64,000 bases of DNA from Roseiarcus sp963770035. GTDB taxonomy: Bacteria > Pseudomonadota > Alphaproteobacteria > Rhizobiales > Beijerinckiaceae. The stretch spans positions 248,001 through 312,000 of the forward strand of contig CAVYON010000038.1 in assembly GCA_963770035.1 (NCBI GenBank). Direction: 5' to 3'. The translations under genes and the position numbers were made by a program. Below, piece by piece: positions 8,840 to 16,906 of the stretch; the stretch's first letter is position 1, and each line of letters begins with the position of its first letter. The notes below the pieces were generated by a model. It saw only the letters and a program-made list of their open reading frames with translations, was not told where the DNA came from and searched no databases.

Positions 8840-9039
8840 CCGGTCGACCCGAAATGAACCCGGCGGGATGGACGCGCTGGTTCCGGCGAGGGCCGTGGGA
8901 GAACGGGGCGATGGGCGTCATCGGCCTCGGTATTCTGATGCTGACGCAGCCCTTCTCGCTCGACCTCTACACCTATGCGTTCGTCACGATCCTTGGCGGC
9001 ACGCTCGGGTTCGTCGTCGTCAGCCACTTTCCGCAGTGA
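8836..9039 (+). CDS. Small two-span membrane protein within the ABC operon
   Basis: A 67-residue protein overlapping the upstream permease by 4 bp and ending 9 bp before the first ATPase. After an amphipathic, tryptophan-rich start (GWTRWFRRGPWENG) it has two hydrophobic segments, roughly residues 26-42 and 48-63, and ends in SHFPQ. Coupled reading and placement argue that it is a real gene. It occupies the same relative place as small membrane proteins in glycerol-type importers (such as DUF2160), but its sequence does not clearly belong to that family. It may be an accessory subunit of the importer; function unknown. Confidence 0.75.
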   Translation: MTGRPEMNPAGWTRWFRRGPWENGAMGVIGLGILMLTQPFSLDLYTYAFVTILGGTLGFVVVSHFPQ

Positions 9040-9048
9040 GGCGTCATC

Positions 9049-10161
9049 ATGGCGGAAATTCGCGTCGAGCGGCTGCACAAGGAATTTCAAGGCTTCGTCG
9101 CCGTGCAAAATTCGAGCTTTGTCGTCGAGGATCGCTCGTTTTTCGTGATGCTGGGACCCTCGGGGTGCGGCAAAACGACGACGCTGCGGATGATCGCCGG
9201 TCTTGAGTTGCCCACGGACGGGCGCATCCTGCTCGACGGCAAGGACGTCACGTTCAAGCGCGCTTCGGAGCGCGACATCGCCTTCGTCTTTCAGCTCTTC
9301 GCGCTCTACCCGCACATGAACGTGCGGCGAAACATCGCGTTTCCGCTCGTTTCAATGGGCATGAAGCGCGCCGACGTCAGGGCAAGGGTCGAGGAGGCCG
9401 CTCGAACCTTGCGCATCACCGACCTGCTCGACCGCTCCGTGTCCGGCCTGTCCGGCGGCGACCGCCAACGCGTCGCGCTCGGACGGGCCATCGTGCGACG
9501 GCCGATGGCGTTCATGATGGACGAACCGCTCGGCGCTCTGGATTCGGAATTGCGCGACGCCATGTGCGGCGAATTGCGTGGATTGCACGACCGGCTGAAT
9601 GCGACGACTGTCTACGTGACGCACGATCAGACCGAGGCGATGTCGCTTGGCGACAAGATTGCGGTCATGAGCCATGGTGTGATTGAACAGATGGGCACGC
9701 CGCGGGAGATCTATGACCGGCCGGCTTCTGCTTTTGTGGCCGACTTCATCGGCTCGCCGCCCATGAACCTGCTGGCGTTCAACGACTCGCTGGAGCCTGG
9801 GCGGGGCCTCGTCCGCTTGGGTCAAGCCGACATCAACATTCCGGCCCCGCGCGAGGCCCTGACAAGGCGGGACCTCATCCTTGGCGTGCGCCCCGAACAC
9901 GTCCGGCTGAGCGATGGCGCTAGGCTGCGAGGCGAAGTGTTCGGAACGGAATATCTCGGCACCACCCAGATCGTCACGATAACGACCGCGCATGGCGTGG
10001 TCAAAGCGCGCCTCGCCGCGAGTGTCAAAGTCTCCGTCGGGGATGTGGTTGGGCTTGAATTCCGCCCCGAGCGAATGTCGCTGTTCGACGCCGGCTCCGG
10101 CCACGCCATTCGAACTGCGCTTCATGATCACGCCCAGTCGATGGAACACGCCCATGTCTGA
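9049..10161 (+). CDS. ABC transporter ATPase 1 (MalK/UgpC-like)
   Basis: Nucleotide-binding subunit, 370 residues, with C-terminal OB-fold (TOBE) regulatory domain. Walker A is GPSGCGKTTT (around residue 38), the Q-loop is FVFQLFALYPHM, the signature is LSGGDRQRVALGRA, and Walker B is AFMMDEPLGALDS. The signature carries D where Q is usual, which is uncommon but tolerated. It overlaps the start of ATPase 2. Two different ATPases in one importer suggest a heterodimer, as in the glycerol importer GlpST of rhizobia. Confidence 0.94.
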   Translation: MAEIRVERLHKEFQGFVAVQNSSFVVEDRSFFVMLGPSGCGKTTTLRMIAGLELPTDGRILLDGKDVTFKRASERDIAFVFQLFALYPHMNVRRNIAFPLVSMGMKRADVRARVEEAARTLRITDLLDRSVSGLSGGDRQRVALGRAIVRRPMAFMMDEPLGALDSELRDAMCGELRGLHDRLNATTVYVTHDQTEAMSLGDKIAVMSHGVIEQMGTPREIYDRPASAFVADFIGSPPMNLLAFNDSLEPGRGLVRLGQADINIPAPREALTRRDLILGVRPEHVRLSDGARLRGEVFGTEYLGTTQIVTITTAHGVVKARLAASVKVSVGDVVGLEFRPERMSLFDAGSGHAIRTALHDHAQSMEHAHV

Positions 10162-11170
10162 GGTTACCCTCGATGGGGTGTCGAAACGCTTTGGCGCGAC
10201 CCATGCAGTGTCCGATCTGTCGCTAACTGTCGGGAATGGCGCATTCGTCGTCCTGCTCGGTCCGACCGGCGCCGGCAAGACAACCACGTTGCGCCTGGTC
10301 GCCGGTCTCGAGCGACCGGATGCGGGACGAATCCGGTTCGCCGGCCATGACGTTACGCGCGATACGCCGGCCCAGCGCGATGTCGCCTTTGTGTTCCAGC
10401 AGTATTCGCTTTATCCCCATCTCTCGGTGTACGACAATTTGGCCTTCCCGCTCCGCTCCCCGGCGAGGCCGACGCCGGAGCCGGCGATCCGTCAAAAGGT
10501 GACTGAAGTCGCGGCGCTGCTGCGCATCTCCGACAAGCTGGAGCAACGCGTTACGAAACTATCCGGAGGTCAGATGCAGCGCGTGGCCATCGGCCGCGCG
10601 CTGGTTCGATCGCCCTCCATCTACCTCATGGACGAGCCGCTATCGTCACTGGACGCAAAGTTGCGCGCCGAATTGCGCATCGAGTTGAAGCGCATTCAAA
10701 GCGACCTCGGCGCGACGATCCTTTATGTCACTCACGACCAGACGGAGGCGATGACTCTGGGCAGTCAGGTTGGCGTCATCGAGAGCGGCCGGCTGGTGCA
10801 GGTCGGCACGCCACGGCAAGTTTACGAGGATCCCGCAAACATCTATGTCGCTGCGCGATTGGGCAGTCCGCCGATCAACCTCGCGCCACGCTCAGTGTTC
10901 CCGGAGATGGCGATGCCGGAGAACACGACGACGGTCGGCGCGCGGACCGAGCACGCTCAAATCACAAAGGCCAACGGCCGGCGCGCTTCCGGTCGGGTCA
11001 CCTGGGTCGAGCACCTCGGCGACCAGGACCATTTGCATGTCAAACTTGGCGAACACGATTTCGTCACCCTCGCCGATCCGGACGCCGGCCTCGGTCCAGG
11101 CGACGAAGTGGCGATCGCACTGACTGATCCGCTGTTCTTCAACGCGGCGGGCGACAGGGTGCGCGCATGA
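10154..11170 (+). CDS. ABC transporter ATPase 2 (MalK/UgpC-like)
   Basis: Second ATPase, 338 residues from the ATG at 10154, which lies inside the end of ATPase 1. It has Walker A GPTGAGKTTT, signature LSGGQMQRVAIGRA, Walker B IYLMDEPLSSLDAKLR and H-loop ILYVTHDQTEAM. The C-terminal TOBE region is shorter than in ATPase 1. Its stop overlaps the dhaL start (ATGA at 11167-11170), which ties importer and kinase translation together. Confidence 0.94.
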   Translation: MSEVTLDGVSKRFGATHAVSDLSLTVGNGAFVVLLGPTGAGKTTTLRLVAGLERPDAGRIRFAGHDVTRDTPAQRDVAFVFQQYSLYPHLSVYDNLAFPLRSPARPTPEPAIRQKVTEVAALLRISDKLEQRVTKLSGGQMQRVAIGRALVRSPSIYLMDEPLSSLDAKLRAELRIELKRIQSDLGATILYVTHDQTEAMTLGSQVGVIESGRLVQVGTPRQVYEDPANIYVAARLGSPPINLAPRSVFPEMAMPENTTTVGARTEHAQITKANGRRASGRVTWVEHLGDQDHLHVKLGEHDFVTLADPDAGLGPGDEVAIALTDPLFFNAAGDRVRA

Positions 11171-11763
11171 CGCCGGAACTTCTTCACCGCGTGATTGTCG
11201 CTGTGGCCGATGAGGTGATCGCTCACGCAAACGAACTTACCGAACTCGATCAGGCGGTCGGCGACGGCGATCACGGAGTCAATATGAAACGCGGTTTCGA
11301 GGGCGTGCGGGCTGACGCCGAGGCGACGGCCGAGAAACCGCTGCCGGACGCGCTGAAAGCCATCGGCATGCAGCTCGTGATGAAGGTCGGCGGCGCCTCA
11401 GGCCCGCTTTATGGGACGCTGTTCCTGACCCTCGGCAAGGAGATCGCTCCGGACGCCTCCAATCTTTCTGCTGCATTCGCCCGCGCCGTTGAGGCGGTCA
11501 AGTCACGAGGCAAGTCTCAGCCCGGCCAGAAGACCATGCTCGACGTTCTGGCCCCGGTGCAGATGACGCTCGCGGAGGACGGTCCGGATCTTTTGGCCCG
11601 CCTGCCGGTCGTGGCCGCTGTCGCTGCGGAGGCGACAATCCCCATGCTCGCCATCCGTGGTCGCGCGTCTTTCCTTGGGGAGCGCTCAATTGGACATATG
11701 GATCCGGGCGCCCGCTCGTCGGCCTTGATCGTTTCGTCCGTGTGCCGGGCGTTGGAGAGCTAA
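11167..11763 (+). CDS. dhaL: DhaL, ADP-binding subunit of PTS-dependent dihydroxyacetone kinase
   Basis: DhaL keeps ADP bound as a cofactor, accepts a phosphoryl group from DhaM and passes it to dihydroxyacetone on DhaK. It is 198 residues, close to the 210 of characterised DhaL. The Mg-ADP-binding aspartates lie in DQAVGDGDHG (around residue 28). GGASGPLYGT and GRASFLGERSIGHMDPGA are the other conserved loops. The absence of a fused DhaK domain marks the phosphoprotein-dependent rather than the ATP-dependent enzyme. It is translationally coupled to the importer ATPase upstream. Confidence 0.95.
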   Translation: MTPELLHRVIVAVADEVIAHANELTELDQAVGDGDHGVNMKRGFEGVRADAEATAEKPLPDALKAIGMQLVMKVGGASGPLYGTLFLTLGKEIAPDASNLSAAFARAVEAVKSRGKSQPGQKTMLDVLAPVQMTLAEDGPDLLARLPVVAAVAAEATIPMLAIRGRASFLGERSIGHMDPGARSSALIVSSVCRALES

Positions 11764-11765
11764 GC

Positions 11766-12155
11766 ATGGCGAATGTGGGGATCGTGATCGTGTCACACTC
11801 GCCCAAGGTCGCTGAGGGGGCGGCGGACATGGTGCGGCAAATGGTGGGCGATAGCGTCAATCTGGCCTACACCGGCGGCGATCCAGGAGGGGGCCTTGGA
11901 ACCGGGGTGGCCTCGATCCGCGAGGCGATCGATCGCGCATGGTCGGAGGCTGGCGTCGCCATTCTGGTGGACCTGGGCGGCGCGGAGACGAATAGCGAGA
12001 TGGCGGTGGAAATGCTCGAGCCGGAACGGCGGCGACGCGTGGTCGTTTGCAATGCGCCGATTGTCGAAGGCGCTGTGATGGCGGCCACAGAAGCGTCCGG
12101 CGGTTCTCCGTTGGAGACGGTTCGGCGGACGGCCGAGGAGCTGTCTCCACAATGA
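11766..12155 (+). CDS. dhaM: DhaM, EIIA(Man)-like phosphocarrier for DHA kinase
   Basis: Single EIIA-mannose-type domain of 129 residues that carries phosphate from HPr to DhaL. The phosphorylated histidine is residue 11 in VSHSPKVAEG. E. coli DhaM is a three-domain fusion (EIIA-HPr-EI-like); here those parts are three separate consecutive genes. The ATG at 11766 starts 2 bp after the dhaL stop, and the end overlaps the HPr start (ATGA). Confidence 0.93.
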   Translation: MANVGIVIVSHSPKVAEGAADMVRQMVGDSVNLAYTGGDPGGGLGTGVASIREAIDRAWSEAGVAILVDLGGAETNSEMAVEMLEPERRRRVVVCNAPIVEGAVMAATEASGGSPLETVRRTAEELSPQ

Positions 12156-12493
12156 AGGACCCGGCGATGAAGGACCACACCGCGAGCGAGCAGGCGACCG
12201 ACCGCGCGGAACTCGTCAACGCCGTCGGTCTGCATGCGCGGCCGTCAGTCAAGCTGACGCAACTCGCCAAGACGTTCCAATGTCGCGTCGAAATTGCACT
12301 TTCGGCCGACGGGCCCTGGGTGGACGCCAAGAGTCCAGTGAAGGTCATGCGGGTGAAGGCGCCCCGAGGCGCTGTTTTGCACGTCCGCACGTTCGGCACG
12401 GGCGCCCGGGTCGCGGCGGATGCGCTGGTGGCTCTCGTTCGCGCTGGATTTGGCGACCAGACCCATGAGCCGGCAGATCTGACCCATGGCTGA
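12152..12493 (+). CDS. HPr-family phosphocarrier dedicated to the DHA system
   Basis: Histidine phosphocarrier of 113 residues from ATG 12152; ATG 12167 is an alternative five codons in. The phosphorylated histidine is residue 28 in NAVGLHARPSVKL. The DAKSPVKVM segment keeps a serine at the position used for regulatory phosphorylation in other HPr proteins. About 20 extra N-terminal residues precede the usual HPr fold. It lies between dhaM and Enzyme I with overlaps at both ends, so it most likely shuttles phosphate between them. Confidence 0.92.
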   Translation: MKDPAMKDHTASEQATDRAELVNAVGLHARPSVKLTQLAKTFQCRVEIALSADGPWVDAKSPVKVMRVKAPRGAVLHVRTFGTGARVAADALVALVRAGFGDQTHEPADLTHG

Positions 12494-14099
12494 GCTTCGC
12501 CTGTTCGGCCGCGGCGCATCGCCCGGCGTGGCGAAAGGCGTTGTGACCGTCCTGGATGCGGCGAGGCGGCCTCGACGCAAGGCTGCCGGTACGCAGGCCG
12601 AGGAGGCTGAGGCGCTTCGACGTGCGCTGTCTCGATCTCTGGCTGAAGTCGAAGACCTAGTCGGAAAGGCGACCGGCGAAGCCGCAGATATGCTCGGCTT
12701 TCAGGTCGCGATGTTGTCCGACGAGGAACTGGCCCGCCCGGCGCTGGAAGGGGTGGGCGTGGGCAAGTCCGCCGCCGCCGCCTGGGAGGCCGCGATGGAG
12801 GCCGAAATCGCCGGGTATCGGGACGCCGGCGACGACCATTTTGCGGCCCGTACAGCCGATCTCGAAGATATCCGCGACCGCGTGCTAGGCCATTTGGAGC
12901 CGGAAGCCGCGAGCGCCGTCATTCTTGACGGTTCCGTGGTTGTGGCCGCCGACCTTCCGATCTCGCGCTTTCTCGCTATCGACTGGACGCGGGGAGGAGC
13001 AATTCTGCTGACGCAAGGCAGTCCGACCAGCCATGTCGCCATGTTGGCCCGCTCTCGCGGCGTGCCGATGGTCGTGAGTCTCGACGGCGCGGCAGATCAC
13101 ATGGCCGGGCGCGAGGCCCTGGTTGACGCAGCGACCGGCGAAGTGGTGCTCGACCCGACCGAGGCCACCCGGGTCGTCTTTGCAGCGAAGGCTGACCGCG
13201 AAAAGTCGGCCAGGGTCGCGAGCGCCGCCTATCGCGGGCGGCCTGCGGTCACCAAAGACGGGACCAGGATCGCCCTCAACCTCAACGCTGGTTCCGCGGA
13301 CGAACTCGATGGGCTCGATCCTGCGATCTGCGACGGGATTGGCCTGGTACGCACTGAGATGCTGTTTCAGGGGTCTGGGGCCCTCCCGGACGAGGACGCT
13401 CAGTACGAGGCCTACCGGCGCATCCTCGCCTGGGCCGACGGCAGGCCCGTCACCATTCGCACCTTGGACGCCGGCGGCGACAAGCCGATCCGGGGCGTGA
13501 CCGTGGATGGCGAAAGCAATCCGTTCCTCGGCCTGCGTGGCATTCGTCTATCGCTGCGCCGTCCGGCCCTCTTCCGCACCCAATTGCGCGCCCTGGCGCG
13601 GGCGGCGGCGCATGGGGATTTGCGCATCATGCTGCCGATGGTGACCGTGCCCGCCGAACTCGAGGCGGCGCGCAAGCTGCTGGACGAAGCACTTGCTAGC
13701 CTGGCGCAGGAAAATATGCCTGTCGGTCGGCCGAAGCTCGGCATCATGATCGAAGTTCCGGCGGCGGCGATCGCCGTGGATCAGTTCGACGCCGCTTTCT
13801 TTTCGATCGGCTCCAACGACTTGACGCAGTACGTGACCGCGGCGGGCCGAGACATCGGGACCGTGGCCGAACTCGCCGACCCGCTGAACCCTGCGGTGCT
13901 TCGACTGATCGCGTCGGTCGCTCAGCATGGACGAAAGGCGGGTCGGGACGTCAGTCTTTGCGGCGACGCCGGCGGCGACCCGAGGGCGATCGGCGCATTG
14001 CTGCACGCCGGCCTCCGATCGTTGTCTGTGTCGCCCGCGTCCGTCGGAGCCGCCAAGCAGGCAATCGCCTCAACAGACTTGCGCGATGTCGCGCCATGA
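12486..14099 (+). CDS. Enzyme I (PEP-protein phosphotransferase) of the DHA system
   Basis: Takes phosphate from phosphoenolpyruvate and passes it to HPr. It is 537 residues, slightly shorter than E. coli Enzyme I. The N-terminal domain holds the active histidine at residue 183 (GSPTSHVAMLARSRGVP). The C-terminal PEP-binding barrel has RTEMLF, TIRTLDAGGDKP, GIMIEVPAA and GSNDLTQY motifs. It overlaps HPr by 8 bp at the start and the HTH gene by 4 bp at the end. With no GAF domain, it is not the nitrogen-PTS EI(Ntr). Confidence 0.94.
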   Translation: MAELRLFGRGASPGVAKGVVTVLDAARRPRRKAAGTQAEEAEALRRALSRSLAEVEDLVGKATGEAADMLGFQVAMLSDEELARPALEGVGVGKSAAAAWEAAMEAEIAGYRDAGDDHFAARTADLEDIRDRVLGHLEPEAASAVILDGSVVVAADLPISRFLAIDWTRGGAILLTQGSPTSHVAMLARSRGVPMVVSLDGAADHMAGREALVDAATGEVVLDPTEATRVVFAAKADREKSARVASAAYRGRPAVTKDGTRIALNLNAGSADELDGLDPAICDGIGLVRTEMLFQGSGALPDEDAQYEAYRRILAWADGRPVTIRTLDAGGDKPIRGVTVDGESNPFLGLRGIRLSLRRPALFRTQLRALARAAAHGDLRIMLPMVTVPAELEAARKLLDEALASLAQENMPVGRPKLGIMIEVPAAAIAVDQFDAAFFSIGSNDLTQYVTAAGRDIGTVAELADPLNPAVLRLIASVAQHGRKAGRDVSLCGDAGGDPRAIGALLHAGLRSLSVSPASVGAAKQAIASTDLRDVAP

Positions 14100-14509
14100 A
14101 CGACGCCGAGTCCGGCGCGACCGTCGCCGATTACAAGCGCCTGCTGCAAGCGGTGTGCGACAATCGCCCTTCCGGCACGCGGGGGCGGCTTGCCGTCGCG
14201 CTCGGCACCAACCGTTCCTTCGTGTCGCAACTGGTCAATCCGGTCTATGCGATGCCGATTCCGGCTCAGCATCTGGAGACCATTTTCGAGGTCTGCCACT
14301 TCTCGCCGGCTGAGCGCGAGGCGTTTCTGGCTGCCTATGACCAGGCGCATCCGGGTCGCCGCGACGCTGGCGAGCCATCGGCCGGAGTTCGGGTCATCAG
14401 CGTCACCGTTCCTGATTTGGGGAACGTTCGGCGAAACCAGGCGGTCGACGCCATGATGGCCGAATATGCACGCCAGCTGGCGCGCCTGGCGGCCGCGTTG
14501 AAGGATTGA
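14096..14509 (+). CDS. HTH protein embedded in the DHA operon
   Basis: A 137-residue protein starting inside the Enzyme I stop. Residues about 25-75 (TRGRLAVALGTNRSFVSQLV, then IPAQHLETIFEVCHFS) look like an XRE-type helix-turn-helix with a following helical repeat. The C-terminal third (MMAEYARQLARLAAALKD) is a likely helical dimerisation tail. It is a candidate local regulator whose location between Enzyme I and dhaK suggests it senses the phosphorelay or its product. The family is recognised only at fold level. Confidence 0.7.
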   Translation: MNDAESGATVADYKRLLQAVCDNRPSGTRGRLAVALGTNRSFVSQLVNPVYAMPIPAQHLETIFEVCHFSPAEREAFLAAYDQAHPGRRDAGEPSAGVRVISVTVPDLGNVRRNQAVDAMMAEYARQLARLAAALKD

Positions 14510-14552
14510 ATCCGGCGGCCTGGACCGTCGGACAAAACGGGAGGATTGCAGG

Positions 14553-15545
14553 ATGAAGCGGCTCATGAATGCGGTCGAGACGATGCTCGACGAAAGCCTC
14601 GACGGATTCGCCGCCGCGCATGCCGGCATCGTCGAACTGGGGCCTGAGCGAAAATTCGTCCGCCGAAAGACCTTGAGCCCTGGCAAGGTTGCGCTGATTT
14701 CCGGCGGCGGCTCGGGTCACGAACCCTTGCATGCCGGTTTGGTGGGCCTCGGTATGCTGGACGCGGCCTGTCCCGGCCAGGTCTTCACCTCGCCGACGCC
14801 TGACCAAATGGTCGCCGCCATTGAAGCGGTCGATACCGGCGCAGGCTGCCTGTTCATCGTCAAGAACTACGAAGGCGACGTTATGAATTTCGAGATGGCG
14901 GCCGAGATTGCGCTCGCCGACGGCCGAAAAGTGGAAACGGTGGTGACAAATGACGACGTCGCCGTTCCCAAATCGACCTGGTCGACCGGCAGGCGCGGCG
15001 TCGCCGGGACTCTGGTCGTCGAGAAGATCGTCGGCGCGGCCGCCGAACAGTCGATGGCGCTCGAGGACTTGCGGGACCTCGGGCGAGAGGTGAACGAGCG
15101 CACGCGCTCGTTTGGGATCGCGCTGACTCCATGCACCGTTCCGGCGGCCGGCAAGCCGACGTTCGTGCTCGGCCCTGATGAGATGGAAGTGGGGGTCGGC
15201 ATCCACGGCGAGCCCGGACGCCGGCGCAGCAAGTTCAGCTCCGCCGACACGATTGCGGAAGAGATGCTGGGGGCAATCCTGGAGGATCTCGCGCCGCCTG
15301 CGGGCAGCGAATGTCTCCTGCTGGTCAACGGCTTCGGCGGCACGCCGCTCATGGAGCTCTATCTGATGGTCAACGCCGCCCACCGCATTCTCTCCGGCCG
15401 CGGCTTGGTCGTGAGCCGTCACCTGACGGGTTCGCTGGTCACGTCGCTCGACATGGCCGGCTGCTCGATGACGATCACTGTGCTCGACCAGCGGTTGTCG
15501 CGGCTGTGGGACGCTCCGGTCAAGACGGCCGCCCTCTCCTGGTAG
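14553..15545 (+). CDS. dhaK: DhaK, dihydroxyacetone-binding kinase subunit
   Basis: Binds dihydroxyacetone covalently and transfers phosphate from DhaL to give dihydroxyacetone phosphate. It is 330 residues. The hemiaminal-forming histidine is residue 218 (GVGIHGEPG), the same number as in E. coli DhaK, and GGGSGHEPLHAG (around residue 50) supplies the second substrate contact. GGAGG upstream of the ATG is a strong ribosome-binding site. It is the last gene of the operon, 43 bp after the HTH gene. Some DhaK relatives act on tetruloses, so the substrate could be a related short ketose. Confidence 0.95.
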   Translation: MKRLMNAVETMLDESLDGFAAAHAGIVELGPERKFVRRKTLSPGKVALISGGGSGHEPLHAGLVGLGMLDAACPGQVFTSPTPDQMVAAIEAVDTGAGCLFIVKNYEGDVMNFEMAAEIALADGRKVETVVTNDDVAVPKSTWSTGRRGVAGTLVVEKIVGAAAEQSMALEDLRDLGREVNERTRSFGIALTPCTVPAAGKPTFVLGPDEMEVGVGIHGEPGRRRSKFSSADTIAEEMLGAILEDLAPPAGSECLLLVNGFGGTPLMELYLMVNAAHRILSGRGLVVSRHLTGSLVTSLDMAGCSMTITVLDQRLSRLWDAPVKTAALSW

Positions 15546-15927
15546 AGTGGAATCAACCGACGACTGTTGGCGACCCAGTTGCCTGCTAGCAGGGCATTAT
15601 TTGCCCCCGGGTCGGCGCGCCGATCCGGGAAGCTCTGCAAAATCATGGGGTAGCTGGAGGCACAACCCATCAGTTGCGAGCTTGAGCGGCCGCGGAACAG
15701 GGACCTTAACAGGGCAAAAACGGCGCCGAACAGGTCGTTATCAGTCGAATCAGGCAAAGAACCGGTGGCGATACCGGAGCGCGAGACCAGGCGTGGCGGG
15801 TTGTAAGGCGCGGCCAGGATTACCTCCAAGGCTGGGAAAAGGGGGTCCTCCGGGCGACCGGAACCGCCCAGGCTTGACGCCCTCGAGGCCGCCACCGCGA
15901 GGACCCCGAAGCGTCGCCCAGCCGGCC
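15546..15927. other. Intergenic stretch with no recognised gene
   Basis: About 380 bp between convergent dhaK and the GntR gene. It contains a near-palindrome around 15590 (GCCTGCTAGCAGGGC) but no T-run terminator. No reading frame here resembles a protein I know. Confidence 0.5.
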
Positions 15928-16623
15928 TCAACCAGCATTCCACCGCTTTCCCTTTTCGCCATGGTCTTCGGGCATGAGCGAGCCCGTGATGATTTTCGCG
16001 GTCAGCCTTAGGTGCTCGACGATGGCGTCCATGGCCTCCGCGCTCTGCCGCGCGATCGTTGCGTCAAAGATCCGCTTGTGCTCGGCGAACACGTCGCGGT
16101 CGCGATCGACCACCCCGGAATAGCGCCGGTAACGTTCCGTCTGCTGATAGAGTTGGGAGCGGATCTGGAGCAGCTTCGCCGAACCGCAGGCTTTGACCAG
16201 CGCTTCATGGAAGGCGCCGTGAGCGATGGCCCATTGGTCCGACGCCAGGTGCGGCTCGCCTTCGGCCCGCTCCGATATTCTCGAGAGCCGATGCCAGGCG
16301 GCGACGAGATTGGTCTCCCAGTCGAGATCGCCATAGGCGATCGAGCGCGCCAAGGCAGCCCTCTCGATCTCCACGCGCGCCTCGGTGAGGTCGCGCAGAT
16401 CCTCGACCGAAAGCGGAGCCACGCGATACCCCTTCTGAGACTCCGCGATCACGAGGCCTTCGGCGCCCAGCCTCGAGAGCGCTTCACGCACAGCGCCCAG
16501 ACTGACTTCCGAGCTCTCAGCGATGTCGTTGATGCGCAGTTTGCTGCCCGGAAGCATCCGGCAGGCGAGAATGTCTCCCCGAAGCGTCTCGAAGATGCGG
16601 TCCGATTGGGTCTGATTGCTCAT
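15928..16623 (-). CDS. GntR-family (FCD) transcriptional regulator
   Basis: A 231-residue repressor-type regulator, divergent from the aromatic cluster. The N-terminal winged HTH is at residues about 10-75 (LPGSKLRINDIAESSEV, then GAVREALSRLGAEGLV). The C-terminal FCD ligand domain has metal-binding histidines typical of the subgroup (FHEAL and EHLRL region). The start MSNQTQSD at 16623 is chosen because upstream sequence in the same frame is low-complexity and non-conserved. It probably controls the divergent genes from 16907 in response to an organic acid. Confidence 0.88.
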   Translation of the reverse strand: MSNQTQSDRIFETLRGDILACRMLPGSKLRINDIAESSEVSLGAVREALSRLGAEGLVIAESQKGYRVAPLSVEDLRDLTEARVEIERAALARSIAYGDLDWETNLVAAWHRLSRISERAEGEPHLASDQWAIAHGAFHEALVKACGSAKLLQIRSQLYQQTERYRRYSGVVDRDRDVFAEHKRIFDATIARQSAEAMDAIVEHLRLTAKIITGSLMPEDHGEKGKRWNAG

Positions 16624-16814
16624 CGTCTTATCCCGCCCGCCCTCCCGGCGCCCTCCCGCGGGCAGCCAAGTCCGGCTCGCCCCGCCCGACGGGGCGATCC
16701 TTTGTCGGCGCCGCCCGTGCGCGGGATCGTTCCAGCCGGTTGGCGTGACGGCGGAGCGTTTCCCGCAGTTGCAGGTTCTCCGTAAGACGTTCCAAAAAAA
16801 TCTGCTAGCATGTA

Positions 16815-16828
16815 GAAAATATATTTTC
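16815..16828. promoter_or_regulatory. AT-rich palindrome between GntR gene and aromatic cluster
   Basis: GAAAATATATTTTC is a perfect 14-bp palindrome in an AT-rich island (16790-16865) within GC-rich surroundings. It lies 79 bp before the hydrolase ATG and about 190 bp upstream of the GntR start. It could be the regulator's operator or a promoter -10 region. The role is inferred. Confidence 0.4.
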
Positions 16829-16906
16829 AATTGATAAATCTCGTGCTAACGATCAAATAAATTCGGCGTTGGGAACGCCGCGACCTTTCCCAGGACGGAG
16901 GAAACG

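Noticed and set aside
8836..9039. Assignment of the 67-residue protein to DUF2160 (GlpU)
   Set aside because: Shorter and different in sequence; only position and membrane character agree.
14553..15545. ATP-dependent DHA kinase
   Set aside because: DhaK and DhaL are separate genes and DhaM, HPr and EI are present, as in the PEP-dependent enzyme.
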